A stretch of DNA of 64,000 bases from Amphritea atlantica (GCF_018860855.1 NZ_JAHKQE010000044.1:62001-126000); one strand, 5' to 3'. Positions 47,004-56,338 are shown, counted from the first letter of the stretch. Translations and numbers: made by a program. The notes: generated from the letters alone by a model not told the origin.

Positions 47004-49457
47004 CTAAAACAGATCGATCTGAGGAGCGTGCAGCGCTTCGAAACTATCATCTAAAAACATCAGAATACTATCGGCCACCGGTGCGAGCTGCCGGTCAAGA
47101 TAGTGTTGGTAGTCGATCGGAGAAGAGGCAAACAGCAACGGCTCTGGCCCATTCACGGTGATCAGATATTCGATAAACATCCCCGCTGAAAACGTCCGAG
47201 TCTTGCCCTCACGGCTAAACTGCTGACGCGCCTTCAACGCTGACTGAACATGAGGCGGCTTATTTTTACTATAGTCATCTAACGGCCGACGCAAGCGTTT
47301 ACGGTAAACCAACTCAGCATCTAACTGCCCCGCTTTCAACTGCGCCACAATCTGTTTGAGATAATCCACATAGGGCGCATCGCTGAAGATCAGCCGATAA
47401 AGCTCCCGTTGCACTCGGCGAGCCAGCGGTGTCCAATCGGAACGTACCGATTCAAGCCCTTTGAATATCAACTCTTCTTGCCCATCGGGAAAGTGACGGA
47501 TACCGGCATAACGCTTTTTAGTGCCTTTTTCTGAGTGGCGCATGGTTGGCATCAAAAAACGGCGGTAGTGGGTTTCATACTCCAACTCTAGATGACAGAC
47601 TAAGCCAAAACGCTGTTGCACCTCATCCTGCCACCACTGATTGAGATACTGTTCTAGCTTGCGCCCCTCTGCGGGGGCGTCTTCAATTGGAAATTCATCT
47701 CCTAACCAGACAAACACCGAGTCGGTATCCCCATAAATCACCTGATAGCCAAACTGCTCCTCTATCTTCTCTTTAGTACGGGTAAGAATTTCATGACCGC
47801 GCAAGGTAATTGAGCCCGATAATCGCTGATCGAAAAAACGGCACACATCCGAGCCCAACACGCCATAAAAGCTGTTCATGATGATCTTAATCGCTTGGGA
47901 TAACGGCGCATTATGCTCCGCCTTTGCCCGATCCCTAGCGGCCCATAAACGTTCAATAATCTCCGGCAGAATCGCCCGTTTACGACTAAAAATAGCGTGA
48001 TTAAAACCCGGTACTAAATCATCTGCGGGACATTCAGTCCCCGTACCTTCAGCAAGTGCATAAGGGTCGACCATAAAGGTGCGAATAATGCTCGGATACA
48101 GACTTTTGAAATCCAACACCAAGACCTGCTGGTATAAACCTGGGCGAGATTCCATCACATAGCCGCCCGGCGCCCCCATCTGGGATTCACCGGAGGCATA
48201 CACGGGAGCAACATAACCTTGACGGTGCAACCGAGGCAGGTATTGGTTATCGAACGAAGCGGCCGAACCACCCACCTTATCCAGTGGCAAGCCGGTTAAA
48301 CGGCTGCGTTCGACTAAATAATGCAGTAGCTGAGCCTTTTCAAAGATATCCCACACCAGCTTACAATCTTCAAGGTTGTATTCCGCCAGCTTGCGGGGGT
48401 CTTCACGGTAAACCTGCTGAATCTCCTCACCGCGGTTCAGCCCTTCATCCATCTGGTGACCTAACAGCTTGCCACGGTCCAGCATCTGATGAGAGACATA
48501 TTCCAACGAAAAACTTTCGAACTGATAGGTCGCGCCCTTAAGCGTATCAATACCATCCAATACAACCCGACCCGCCATCCGACAAAACCATTTACCATTA
48601 GCCGACTGAATCACCTGTATACGGCTACCATCACGGCCTAGATTCAGCGGAACCTGCAACCGCTTGGCACGTTCTTGTAATACTCGAAAATCAAAACCGA
48701 CCACATTCCAGCCAATAAAAATATCTGGATCACAGCGTTCAACTTCACGTACAAACGCCTGTAACAGTGCCCGTTCATCGTTAACATACTCAAGCCAAGG
48801 TTCATTCGGCCCCTCACCGACGATCAATACCTTGCTTAGCTGAGCAGAATAGAGGCCGATAGAGAAAATACGATCCGCACGCATGGTGGTTTCAATGTCC
48901 ACCGACAACATCGTTAATTGAGGCTCACAGATAATCGGTTGTAACTGGGCGGAATGCTGACTAAAACGCACACGAGCACTATCCTGAATAAAGCGTTCCA
49001 TCAGGAAACGATCGACGGGACGGATATCCTCTTCAATCATGGGAATGGCGTAAGTCTGTAACAGATCGATCAGTTGACGATAGATCGCCAAGGATTGGCT
49101 GTATAAACCGTAAACCGGACGTTGTTGTAGGTCCTTCAGTGGCAATGATTGCAATCGCCATCCCGCTTTAGGTGATGACTCGGCGCCAGCCCCTGACTGT
49201 TTTTTTAATGCAGGAATAACCTGAGAGTCGAGTAACGATTCAATCCGTGGAACATCTTCTTCAAGGACAAAGAATACGCTTTCTTGACCCGTCACCGACA
49301 CCGGAAAAGCCCCAGCCGTCGACTTAAGCCAGAATTGAAAACAGATCCCCTCAGGCGTATCAAGCTGCTGTCGCGTCAGCAGAAAGCCACTGGCTTCGGA
49401 GTGCTGACCCGCCTGATCCGGCGGATTGAAGCCCGTTGTCTCAACCAAAGGGAGCAA
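47004..49457 (-). CDS. polB: DNA polymerase II
   Basis: 817 residues (E. coli 783). 3'-5' exonuclease motif LSVDIETTMRADRIFSIG (near 175), polymerase motif A DFKSLYPSIIRTF (near 450), motif B KIIMNSFYGVLG and motif C YGDTDSVFV (near 575). The start is uncertain: the TTG at 49457 lies inside mvaD (17-bp overlap), and no ATG precedes the conserved GFLLTRQQLDTPEG. The enzyme restarts and bypasses at damaged forks. In E. coli it is SOS-induced. Here it is translationally coupled to the mevalonate operon and no LexA box is evident just upstream. Confidence 0.95.
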   Translation of the reverse strand: MLPLVETTGFNPPDQAGQHSEASGFLLTRQQLDTPEGICFQFWLKSTAGAFPVSVTGQESVFFVLEEDVPRIESLLDSQVIPALKKQSGAGAESSPKAGWRLQSLPLKDLQQRPVYGLYSQSLAIYRQLIDLLQTYAIPMIEEDIRPVDRFLMERFIQDSARVRFSQHSAQLQPIICEPQLTMLSVDIETTMRADRIFSIGLYSAQLSKVLIVGEGPNEPWLEYVNDERALLQAFVREVERCDPDIFIGWNVVGFDFRVLQERAKRLQVPLNLGRDGSRIQVIQSANGKWFCRMAGRVVLDGIDTLKGATYQFESFSLEYVSHQMLDRGKLLGHQMDEGLNRGEEIQQVYREDPRKLAEYNLEDCKLVWDIFEKAQLLHYLVERSRLTGLPLDKVGGSAASFDNQYLPRLHRQGYVAPVYASGESQMGAPGGYVMESRPGLYQQVLVLDFKSLYPSIIRTFMVDPYALAEGTGTECPADDLVPGFNHAIFSRKRAILPEIIERLWAARDRAKAEHNAPLSQAIKIIMNSFYGVLGSDVCRFFDQRLSGSITLRGHEILTRTKEKIEEQFGYQVIYGDTDSVFVWLGDEFPIEDAPAEGRKLEQYLNQWWQDEVQQRFGLVCHLELEYETHYRRFLMPTMRHSEKGTKKRYAGIRHFPDGQEELIFKGLESVRSDWTPLARRVQRELYRLIFSDAPYVDYLKQIVAQLKAGQLDAELVYRKRLRRPLDDYSKNKPPHVQSALKARQQFSREGKTRTFSAGMFIEYLITVNGPEPLLFASSPIDYQHYLDRQLAPVADSILMFLDDSFEALHAPQIDLF

Positions 49458-50448
49458 TAACGTCCATATCGGGAAAGTATTGTTTTACGGCGGCTTCATT
49501 ATCTGCCGTAAAGAGCAGCTTAAGGTTCGGCCCAGCATCCATCGTGAAATAAACCTCAACGCCTTCGGCCCGCGCTTGCCAAATACGCTGCATCGCGGCG
49601 ACAGAATCGGGCTGCCAATACAATAACGGCGGCCACGCTGCAATCATAGTGGCATGCATCGATAGGGCGTTCTGTTCGGCGGTTTCACCCAGCTTCGTAA
49701 AGTTTTTATCGGCAATCGCTCGATGCAAACGCTCAAGATCCGCTGCCGCCTGTAAAGGCCAGCTCTGATACAGATGCGCGGTTTCCACCGTCCGGTTCAT
49801 TCCCGAACGGGAATCGACTGCTTTTTCCGCCACACTGACCTTAACGAGACCGATACGCAACGCGTCCCAGTGACTATCGAGCGGTAACGCAACACTGTCC
49901 ATTCCATCTTCCCGAACCCCCATCTGCCACTCAACAAAGCCGGTATAGAGTGAACGACTCGCGCTGCCACTGCCCATACGGGCAAACGCCGACAACAACT
50001 GAGGCTCAAGTTTCAGCCCATAAAAGCTATCGATGGCTAACATCAAGGCTGCAAAGCCGGATGCGGAAGACGCCAACCCAGCAGCGGTGGGAATATTATT
50101 TTGCGTATCGACTCTAACCGGCAGGCCATTAGCGCCTCGAAACAGGTCGATAAAGGCGATCACCTTACAGGCAAACTTATTATCCGCGGCCACCCGTTGG
50201 TCATTGAGCCAAACCTGATCTTCATCGCTGACCGAAATAGCGGTGTGACTACCTAGGTGTGCCAATGAGATCGACAGGCTACTGTTAATCGGCAGATTCA
50301 ACTCGACATCACGCTTGCCCCAATATTTACACAGGGCAATATTACTCGGCGCAAAGACCGCATCGATACGCTCTGCGATTGGGGCTACTACGGTGGGCAG
50401 ATAGTTCGCAATGACACTCTGTTTTGTTATCGACTCAGACATACTCAA
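49441..50448 (-). CDS. mvaD: Diphosphomevalonate decarboxylase
   Basis: 335 residues, GHMP superfamily. MvaD signatures: SNIALCKYWGKRD near 35-47 (substrate loop), PTAAGLASSASGFAALMLAID near 110-130 (phosphate loop), SGSASRSLYTGFVEW and a C-terminal FTMDAGPNLKLLF with the catalytic-region Asp. Turns mevalonate diphosphate into isopentenyl diphosphate with ATP. Starts 14 bp inside the preceding kinase gene. Confidence 0.95.
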   Translation of the reverse strand: MSMSESITKQSVIANYLPTVVAPIAERIDAVFAPSNIALCKYWGKRDVELNLPINSSLSISLAHLGSHTAISVSDEDQVWLNDQRVAADNKFACKVIAFIDLFRGANGLPVRVDTQNNIPTAAGLASSASGFAALMLAIDSFYGLKLEPQLLSAFARMGSGSASRSLYTGFVEWQMGVREDGMDSVALPLDSHWDALRIGLVKVSVAEKAVDSRSGMNRTVETAHLYQSWPLQAAADLERLHRAIADKNFTKLGETAEQNALSMHATMIAAWPPLLYWQPDSVAAMQRIWQARAEGVEVYFTMDAGPNLKLLFTADNEAAVKQYFPDMDVIAPFG

Positions 50449-51418
50449 CGGTTACCCCCTGCGCGGACACGGCCACTGGAATCTGTTCATAATACTGTTC
50501 ATCCGCGCCCTCATACGAACGCTTATAAGAGAGCGGAAGCTGCGTTGGGACACCCAGCGCCAAGACGCAATCCCCCAGTCCCGAGCCAGAAATTTTAGCC
50601 CCCAGCACATCGGGTGAACTGCGCAGCGAATAGATAATCTCGGCCAGGCAGGCGTCATTCACACCCAGTGCATCCATCAAACCCTGATAGATATTCATCA
50701 GACGACCGAGCTGCGTCCAGTCCGAGTTATCCACAGCACGTTCAGCTTGCTCACAGGTTTGCCCCATAAGCTGATATAAACCAGCATAGAGTTCGGGCGA
50801 CTGTGCCGCAAACCCTTCCACTCGTTTAAGAACATCTGGGGTTTTCATTTTATAGCCTACGTAATACAAACTAATCGTCGGCAAGCCCTGTAATCGTCGG
50901 ATCTGCGGCGCCATCTCAGTTGAGGCGATGGTATAACCCACCACACCGCCATAAACAGCCGCGACTAAATCGGTGCCTGACCCACGGCCATCCTGTACCT
51001 GATGCACCACCGCCAAAGCTTCCGCAAACAAGGCTTGCGGATCATGATCCCGTTCCGCTCCGCTAATCAACGCCTGCAATGCAGCCACCACGGCCGCCGT
51101 CACTGCGGCAGAAGAACCTAAGCCAACCGTATGGGAAAACTCAGAACGAATCCGCAGATCAAATCCCTGAGTTAAGCGTGGTAACTGACGCTCGATGGCC
51201 GCTAAAACAAAATTCAAAGCGGGTTCGGGAGGTAGCTGGTCGAGATTGGCAGAGTATTGTGCCAATGCCGAATCAATATTCACTATCCGATCAGCACGAG
51301 GGGTTAATAACACGCTGATGCGTTTATCCACCGCACATGCTAATGCCCGCTGACCAAACAGCACCGCATGCTCACCCATCAACATGAGACTACCGGGGGC
51401 GGTCACCTTAATCTTCAA
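50435..51418 (-). CDS. GHMP kinase, probable phosphomevalonate kinase
   Basis: 327 residues from a TTG at 51418, which has aaggag 6 nt upstream; the more distal start at 51445 has none. N-terminal VTAPGSLMLMGEHAVLFGQ, phosphate loop HTVGLGSSAAVTAA (near 100) and C-terminal KISGSGLGDCVLAL. The segment GRGSGTDLVAAVYGG matches the GSG.D.A..VYGG pattern of phosphomevalonate kinases, not the HG.PSG.D pattern of mevalonate kinases. As the pathway needs a second kinase and the neighbour looks like the first, I assign the phosphorylation of mevalonate 5-phosphate here. The two could be swapped. Confidence 0.72.
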   Translation of the reverse strand: MKIKVTAPGSLMLMGEHAVLFGQRALACAVDKRISVLLTPRADRIVNIDSALAQYSANLDQLPPEPALNFVLAAIERQLPRLTQGFDLRIRSEFSHTVGLGSSAAVTAAVVAALQALISGAERDHDPQALFAEALAVVHQVQDGRGSGTDLVAAVYGGVVGYTIASTEMAPQIRRLQGLPTISLYYVGYKMKTPDVLKRVEGFAAQSPELYAGLYQLMGQTCEQAERAVDNSDWTQLGRLMNIYQGLMDALGVNDACLAEIIYSLRSSPDVLGAKISGSGLGDCVLALGVPTQLPLSYKRSYEGADEQYYEQIPVAVSAQGVTVEYV

Positions 51419-52409
51419 GCCGAGCTCCTTGTTTATCTTCCTCAATCGCCATATAGCGATAGCCTGATTGCTGACACAGTTCGGCTAGATCAATATCAGG
51501 CAGATAGGCGATTAAGGCACCGCCGGTATCGCCAGCAACAGCACCGGCACCACTGACTTTAGCTGCACCACCAAGGCTTTCCAAATGCGTAATGAAGCGT
51601 TGCACCGGCGCCGGAACCACCCCAATATCACTCAGTAAACGGTGATTCTCCTGTATCAACTCGCGCGGATCTACCCCCGCGATAATCGCCGCCCGTAGCT
51701 GCTCGGTCAGCTTAGAAAACCCTTGCCAAATCCCTGTGTCACCGCAGCGACGGCGCACATCATCTACGCATTCACCGGTACCCACCGTCGGCGCACCCGT
51801 ATGAATATAGTACCAATGGTCACCCAACTGCACCGGTAACTGAGCGACCTGCCCCTCTTCAACCTGCACCATACCGCCATAGCTGACGGTGGCTGCATCA
51901 ATCAACCCACCGCGCCCATGACACAAACGCTCGCAATAGCGAACCCGTTGAAACATGTCGAAAGTATTTAGGGGAGTGGAAAAAAGATTTTGTGCCAAGC
52001 TCGTTACCGCAGCACTCAATGCTGCCGAGGAGCCCATACCTGAGCCAAGCGGTAACTCCGAATGGATCTCGAGGACAAGGCCGGTATCCGGATCCGTCTC
52101 AGACAAACATTGAGACAGTGCGTATAACGCTAATTGATGGGGAGCTTCAAGGATATCGCCAGCCCCAAGAAGGCCTTGTTCGAATTGCTGAAAGCGCTGA
52201 TCTAGATGATCATTCAGATAACGTAGCTCCGACCAACCAAGCTGAACCTGCCAATTAAATTCCGGCAGTATTAGAGTCAGATCATGAGTAGAGGTAAATG
52301 AACTGTGACAACGAATATAGCGGTTGACCGCCAAAGCGATAGCCGGCGCCCCGTATACGGCTGAATGTTCTCCACTGAGAATCAGTTTACCGGGGGCACA
52401 AGCCTTCAT
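51408..52409 (-). CDS. mvk: GHMP kinase, probable mevalonate kinase
   Basis: 333 residues. CAPGKLILSGEHSAVYGAPA (1-22), phosphate loop LPLGSGMGSSAALSAA (near 128) and C-terminal KVSGAGAVAGDTGGALIAY. The segment CHGRGGLIDAATVSYGG is the mevalonate-kinase HG.(P)SG.D...YGG motif with the catalytic Asp, though GGL replaces PSG. Phosphorylates mevalonate. 11-bp overlap with the next kinase gene; begins 12 bp after mvaS. Confidence 0.75.
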   Translation of the reverse strand: MKACAPGKLILSGEHSAVYGAPAIALAVNRYIRCHSSFTSTHDLTLILPEFNWQVQLGWSELRYLNDHLDQRFQQFEQGLLGAGDILEAPHQLALYALSQCLSETDPDTGLVLEIHSELPLGSGMGSSAALSAAVTSLAQNLFSTPLNTFDMFQRVRYCERLCHGRGGLIDAATVSYGGMVQVEEGQVAQLPVQLGDHWYYIHTGAPTVGTGECVDDVRRRCGDTGIWQGFSKLTEQLRAAIIAGVDPRELIQENHRLLSDIGVVPAPVQRFITHLESLGGAAKVSGAGAVAGDTGGALIAYLPDIDLAELCQQSGYRYMAIEEDKQGARLED

Positions 52410-52421
52410 GAAAGGAGTTCC

Positions 52422-53588
52422 TTAGCAGGCGATATATTCACGCTTATGATGGGAGATGCCAGCTAAGCGAAAACGACCGGTGGTACCTTCCGCTTTGGGA
52501 TGAACCCCACCATCAATAGGATCGACATCGTTATACAGTGCTAGGTACTCATCGTAAGAGACTTCACTACGGGCATCCAGCATCGAGCGATGTTTATCCA
52601 CGTGAAGGCATTTTTCATAACCATCAACGATTTTACCAGAGAAAAACTCAGCCACCGAGCCGGAGCCATAACTGAAAAAGCCTACCCGGTGACCGGACAA
52701 GTTATCCTGACAGTTTTCCAACAGCGAGGCTAAACCGATATACATCGACGCCGTATAGCTGTTACCGATAATACGGTTATAACGCAGAGTATCTTCAACT
52801 TGTAGATCGAGCATTTCTGGCGTCAATACACTCTGATTTACCCGCGCTAAATGCTTATGCGCTTTTTGCGCCATACGGGTAAACGGTAGGTGATAACAGA
52901 AATGCTGAAAGTCATTGAAAGCAAGAGAGCTGACTTCGCGGAAGTGTTCCCACGCATGTTTCAAAGATTGAAGATAGATTTTGGTGGAGTACTTACCATC
53001 CACCAAGGCGGTAGAACGATAATTAGGGCGCCAAAAGTCCATCACATCTTCGGTGTGATTTCCCACTTCAGGATCCAGTTCAACCAAACGGGGATTCGCC
53101 GAGATAAGCATCGCGACAGCACCGCAGCCTTGGGTCGCTTCACCAGACGTACCCAAGTCATAACGGGCCACATCCGAAGCGATCACCAGCACCTTCTTTT
53201 CCGGTTGGCGGGCCACGAGTCCACAAGCCATCTGAATAGCCGCCGTAGCGCTATAACAGGCCTGTTTCAGTTCGACGACACGACACTTAGACGTCAAGCC
53301 AAGCAAGCGATGTACATAAACACCGGCTGATTTGGATTGGTCTATCCCCGTTTCAGTAGCGAACATCACCGTACTGATAGCATCAGTGCCAACCCGCTCA
53401 ATCAGAGGCAGGGCCGCATTTGCCGCCATCGTTACGATATCTTCATCCGGGGCAGGCATTCCCATTTTCTCCTGCCCGATACCCTGATAATATTTCCCAA
53501 CATCAATCTCCTGGACCATAGCCAGGTTTTTTAGATCCAAAAAATAGTTGGAAGTGTAAAAGCTGATTTCATCAATACCGACGGACAT
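52422..53588 (-). CDS. mvaS: Hydroxymethylglutaryl-CoA synthase
   Basis: 388 residues, bacterial HMGS length. Catalytic residues: Glu in MFATETGIDQSKSAG (near 80), Cys in ELKQACYSATAA (near 111) and His in FCYHLPFTRMAQKAH (near 233). Joins acetyl-CoA and acetoacetyl-CoA to HMG-CoA. Third gene of the operon, 15 bp after fni. Confidence 0.96.
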   Translation of the reverse strand: MSVGIDEISFYTSNYFLDLKNLAMVQEIDVGKYYQGIGQEKMGMPAPDEDIVTMAANAALPLIERVGTDAISTVMFATETGIDQSKSAGVYVHRLLGLTSKCRVVELKQACYSATAAIQMACGLVARQPEKKVLVIASDVARYDLGTSGEATQGCGAVAMLISANPRLVELDPEVGNHTEDVMDFWRPNYRSTALVDGKYSTKIYLQSLKHAWEHFREVSSLAFNDFQHFCYHLPFTRMAQKAHKHLARVNQSVLTPEMLDLQVEDTLRYNRIIGNSYTASMYIGLASLLENCQDNLSGHRVGFFSYGSGSVAEFFSGKIVDGYEKCLHVDKHRSMLDARSEVSYDEYLALYNDVDPIDGGVHPKAEGTTGRFRLAGISHHKREYIAC

Positions 53589-53603
53589 ACGTACTTAAAA
53601 TCC

Positions 53604-54635
53604 TCAACGCTCGCCCAGAATGAGAGCCCGATTCATAAATAAACTGTTTACATCCGGCATTCCCAGCAAAAACATCGCTGTGGTGAATTCGCGCCGGCGT
53701 TGCTCTATTACCCTGACCACTGAATCGGCGGATTCCATTGCCGGTTTCAGGAACGGTGCGGCCATGCCGCAGAGCGAGGCGCCGAGTATAACAGATTTAA
53801 CCATATCAATCCCATCCCTGAGACCACCACTGGCAATGAAAGCCGCACTATTTTGATACGGCTGAGCTAATTTTAATGCCTGAGGTGTTGGAATCCCCCA
53901 ATCTTGGAAGCAAATACCGAGGTCATCACCGCTCTTTTCGCTGCGATGATGTTCGATACGACTCCATGAGGTGCCGCCGCATCCGGCGAGATCAAACCAC
54001 TGAATACCCGCGACAATACCCGCTTCTATATCCGGCGGTGACAAGCCTGCACCGACCTCTTTCAGCAAGACCGGTTGCTTCAACTGTGCCGCCAAGGAGG
54101 CAATCTTCGCCTGTAAACCGACAAAATTGGTATCACCTTCCGGCTGGACCGCTTCCTGCAGTGGGTTCAGATGAAGATACAAACCATCAGCGTCCAACAC
54201 ATCCGCCGCTTGCTGACATTGCTCCAGTGAGAAACCATAGTTCAACTGCACCGCACCGATATTACCCAATAACACCGTGTTCGGTGCATAGGCTCGCAGA
54301 TCAAAGCTTTCTCGTGCCGAAGGCTGAGTGAACATCACCCGCTGAGAACCCACCGCCAATGCCACACCGGTCCGCTCTGCTGCTTCCGCCAAATTTCGGT
54401 TAATGGTTTTGATTAAGGCGTGATCGCCACCGGTCATCGATGAAATCAGCAACGGGAAACTCAGCTTTTTACCGAGAAACTCGACCGAGGTATCAATCTG
54501 CTCCAGTGCTCTATCGGGCAACGCCCGGTGACAGAGTTGAATCTGATCAAAGAAACGACCGTCACGATCGGTTAAGGGATCTTTTTCGATGGCTCGAATA
54601 TGTTCAATTTTACGATCGTTGGTCTGATCAGACAT
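53604..54635 (-). CDS. fni: Isopentenyl-diphosphate delta-isomerase, type 2 (FMN)
   Basis: 343 residues. Type 2 signatures: SSMTGGDHALIKTINRNLAEAAERTGVALAVGSQR (65-100), LHLNPLQEAVQPEGDTNF with the metal/acid-base Gln-Glu pair (near 155-172) and IASGGLRDGIDMVKSVILGA for FMN phosphate. Interconverts IPP and DMAPP with reduced FMN. Its start overlaps the mvaA stop by one base. Confidence 0.96.
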   Translation of the reverse strand: MSDQTNDRKIEHIRAIEKDPLTDRDGRFFDQIQLCHRALPDRALEQIDTSVEFLGKKLSFPLLISSMTGGDHALIKTINRNLAEAAERTGVALAVGSQRVMFTQPSARESFDLRAYAPNTVLLGNIGAVQLNYGFSLEQCQQAADVLDADGLYLHLNPLQEAVQPEGDTNFVGLQAKIASLAAQLKQPVLLKEVGAGLSPPDIEAGIVAGIQWFDLAGCGGTSWSRIEHHRSEKSGDDLGICFQDWGIPTPQALKLAQPYQNSAAFIASGGLRDGIDMVKSVILGASLCGMAAPFLKPAMESADSVVRVIEQRRREFTTAMFLLGMPDVNSLFMNRALILGER

Positions 54636-55672
54636 CAGCGTTCCAATTTAAGATGAGATTCCATCAACTCGCCCGGATTGGTCTGCGCCGCCATCAAGGA
54701 TAACTCGCCACACAACACCGTCGCCGCACAGATCGCAGCCAAACGGCGTGCATTCGCTGCCGGCTCACGATCTTCTTTACACCCTAAGGCCGCTAAATTC
54801 TGCTCCACAAAATCGATCCCTTTACCATTACCCACGCTGCCAACAATCAGATTAGGTAGGGTGCAGGAGAAATACAGATCGCCATTACGCACTTCCGCAT
54901 GAACGATCCCCTGAGAGCCTTCAATAATATTGGCGGCATCCTGTCCCGTGGCAAGATAGAAAGCCAGCAGCATATTGGCATAGTGAGCATTAGCACTGCG
55001 CAGGCCACCGGCCAGCATGGTACCGATCAGGTTTTTCTTAATATTCAGATCGACTATTTTTTCCGGCGTGGTTTTCAGGCGACGTTCACACAGGTCGCGG
55101 GGGATCAGAATTTCACTGATCACATACTTGCCTCGTCCCAGAATACCGTTAACCGCGGTAGCTTTTTTATCTGAACAGTAATTGGCCGAGATCGAGGAAT
55201 AACGCAACTGAGGATATTCATTCAGAATCCATGGGATCAGCTTATCCGCCGCATTGGTCACCATGTTATGACCCGAGGCATCCCCGGTGGTAAATTCAAG
55301 CCGTAGATAGATCAAGTTAGCCACGATCTGGCTGTTCATATCGATCAGTTTGGCAAACCGGCTCGAGGTGGCGACAATCTCATTCAGCTCATCTTTTCGA
55401 GCTTTGATCGACTCCAGCGCTTTATAGGCTTCAAACGCATCATCGGCTTCCAACAGGATGGAACGGCTCATCCGCTCGTCGACCACCGTGGTTTTAATAC
55501 CCTCTTCAGTCAATACGGAAACCCGAGCGCCGCGCCCTACTGATGGCCACAAAGGCGTTTCATAGGTGGCCAGTGGCACTGAAACTTTCTCATTCAGTAT
55601 ATGCCCACTGATTTTAATGGGCCCAACGGTACGCATTGGAATCGGTGCTTGATGAATTTTATGGGATTTCAT
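54635..55672 (-). CDS. mvaA: Hydroxymethylglutaryl-CoA reductase (class I-like)
   Basis: 345 residues from the ATG at 55672 (MKSHKIHQAPIPMRTVGPIKISG), which lies after a gagag site and just past a terminator-like hairpin. The frame stays open to 55828, but that part overlaps the hairpin and adds no family sequence. Catalytic landmarks: Lys/IGTM segment (NIKKNLIGTMLAGGLRSANAH), ATGQDAANIIEGSQG and the C-terminal His in LMESHLKLER. ATGQDAAN points to class I (archaeal/eukaryotic-like), not class II MvaA. The Glu of the usual TTEG motif appears as LEADD, a divergent form. Commits HMG-CoA to mevalonate. First gene of the operon. Confidence 0.9.
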   Translation of the reverse strand: MKSHKIHQAPIPMRTVGPIKISGHILNEKVSVPLATYETPLWPSVGRGARVSVLTEEGIKTTVVDERMSRSILLEADDAFEAYKALESIKARKDELNEIVATSSRFAKLIDMNSQIVANLIYLRLEFTTGDASGHNMVTNAADKLIPWILNEYPQLRYSSISANYCSDKKATAVNGILGRGKYVISEILIPRDLCERRLKTTPEKIVDLNIKKNLIGTMLAGGLRSANAHYANMLLAFYLATGQDAANIIEGSQGIVHAEVRNGDLYFSCTLPNLIVGSVGNGKGIDFVEQNLAALGCKEDREPAANARRLAAICAATVLCGELSLMAAQTNPGELMESHLKLER

Positions 55673-55691
55673 AATCTCTCGGCACAATAAA

Positions 55692-55738
55692 AAAGGGCTG
55701 CCGCGATCATAAAAGCATGATCTGCATTGCAACCCTTT
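55692..55738 (-). terminator. Terminator-like attenuator before mvaA
   Basis: On the minus strand AAAGGGTTGC pairs with GCAGCCCTTT (one G-T), inside it GATCAT pairs with ATGATC around gctttt, and six T follow. It lies 20 bp before the mvaA ATG and after a possible promoter. Confidence 0.82.
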
Positions 55739-55764
55739 AGGAAGCTCGTTTAAGGGGTGGATTT

Positions 55765-55794
55765 TATATAGCCACTCAGCATTATGCAATCCAA
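55765..55794 (-). promoter_or_regulatory. Possible promoter of the mevalonate operon
   Basis: Minus strand TTGGAT, 18 nt, TATATA. An alternative pairing is TTGCAT with TATAAA at 15 nt. Either starts transcription just upstream of the attenuator hairpin. Confidence 0.45.
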
Positions 55795-55931
55795 GGGCCA
55801 TCACCAAACCACTAGCAAAGAAAATCAATTAACGGCATTTGTACCCAAACTGCCAGCCCACACTTGACCCACCCAAAGAATCGCCGCCATACTTAGCTTT
55901 ATTCAAATTATAATCTGTGGAAGTTTGGCTT

Positions 55932-56291
55932 ATGTTGTATGCAATCAGAAATGAACAGGGACAGGTCACTTCATTGTCCGCACACCCAGCTGAACACGCG
56001 ACGGTCGCCGATATTTCAGACCCTGATGTGATTCGTTTTCTATCCAGTAATAACAGTACGGAAAGCCCACAGGAGATTCTCGACAAGTCGGACACCGAAG
56101 TTAGCCGGATTGTTGAGGATTTGATCGATCTACTGATTGCCAAACAAACAATTCTATTTACGGATCTGCCGGAACCGGCACAACAGAAACTACTCTCACG
56201 GAAACTGGCACGCTCGGCCTACCAATCCGATGAAAACAGCTCACTCTCGGATAACTCCATTTTAAGCGATGACGATTCAATTTTACTCTGA
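55932..56291 (+). CDS. Conserved gammaproteobacterial protein of unknown function
   Basis: 119 residues from the ATG at 55932 (MLYAIRNEQGQVTSLSAHP); a GTG at 55917 would add five residues. I recall Pseudomonas relatives of similar length, misnamed tryptophan synthase subunit beta-like, with the same order: short N-terminal strand pair, VIRFL, then SRIVEDLIDLLIAKQTILFTDLPEPAQQKLLSRK. The Ser/Asp-rich tail (DENSSLSDNSILSDDDSILL) is low-complexity. Monocistronic and convergent with the REC-TPR gene. No known function. Confidence 0.8.
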   Translation: MLYAIRNEQGQVTSLSAHPAEHATVADISDPDVIRFLSSNNSTESPQEILDKSDTEVSRIVEDLIDLLIAKQTILFTDLPEPAQQKLLSRKLARSAYQSDENSSLSDNSILSDDDSILL

Positions 56292-56338
56292 AACCAACAC
56301 AGTGCAGCCGGCATAGCTTAGATCGCCGGCACTCTCTA

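Noticed and set aside
55673-55828. 52-residue N-terminal extension of HMG-CoA reductase
   Set aside because: It spans the terminator hairpin and promoter-like elements and adds no family sequence; kept only as a possible leader.
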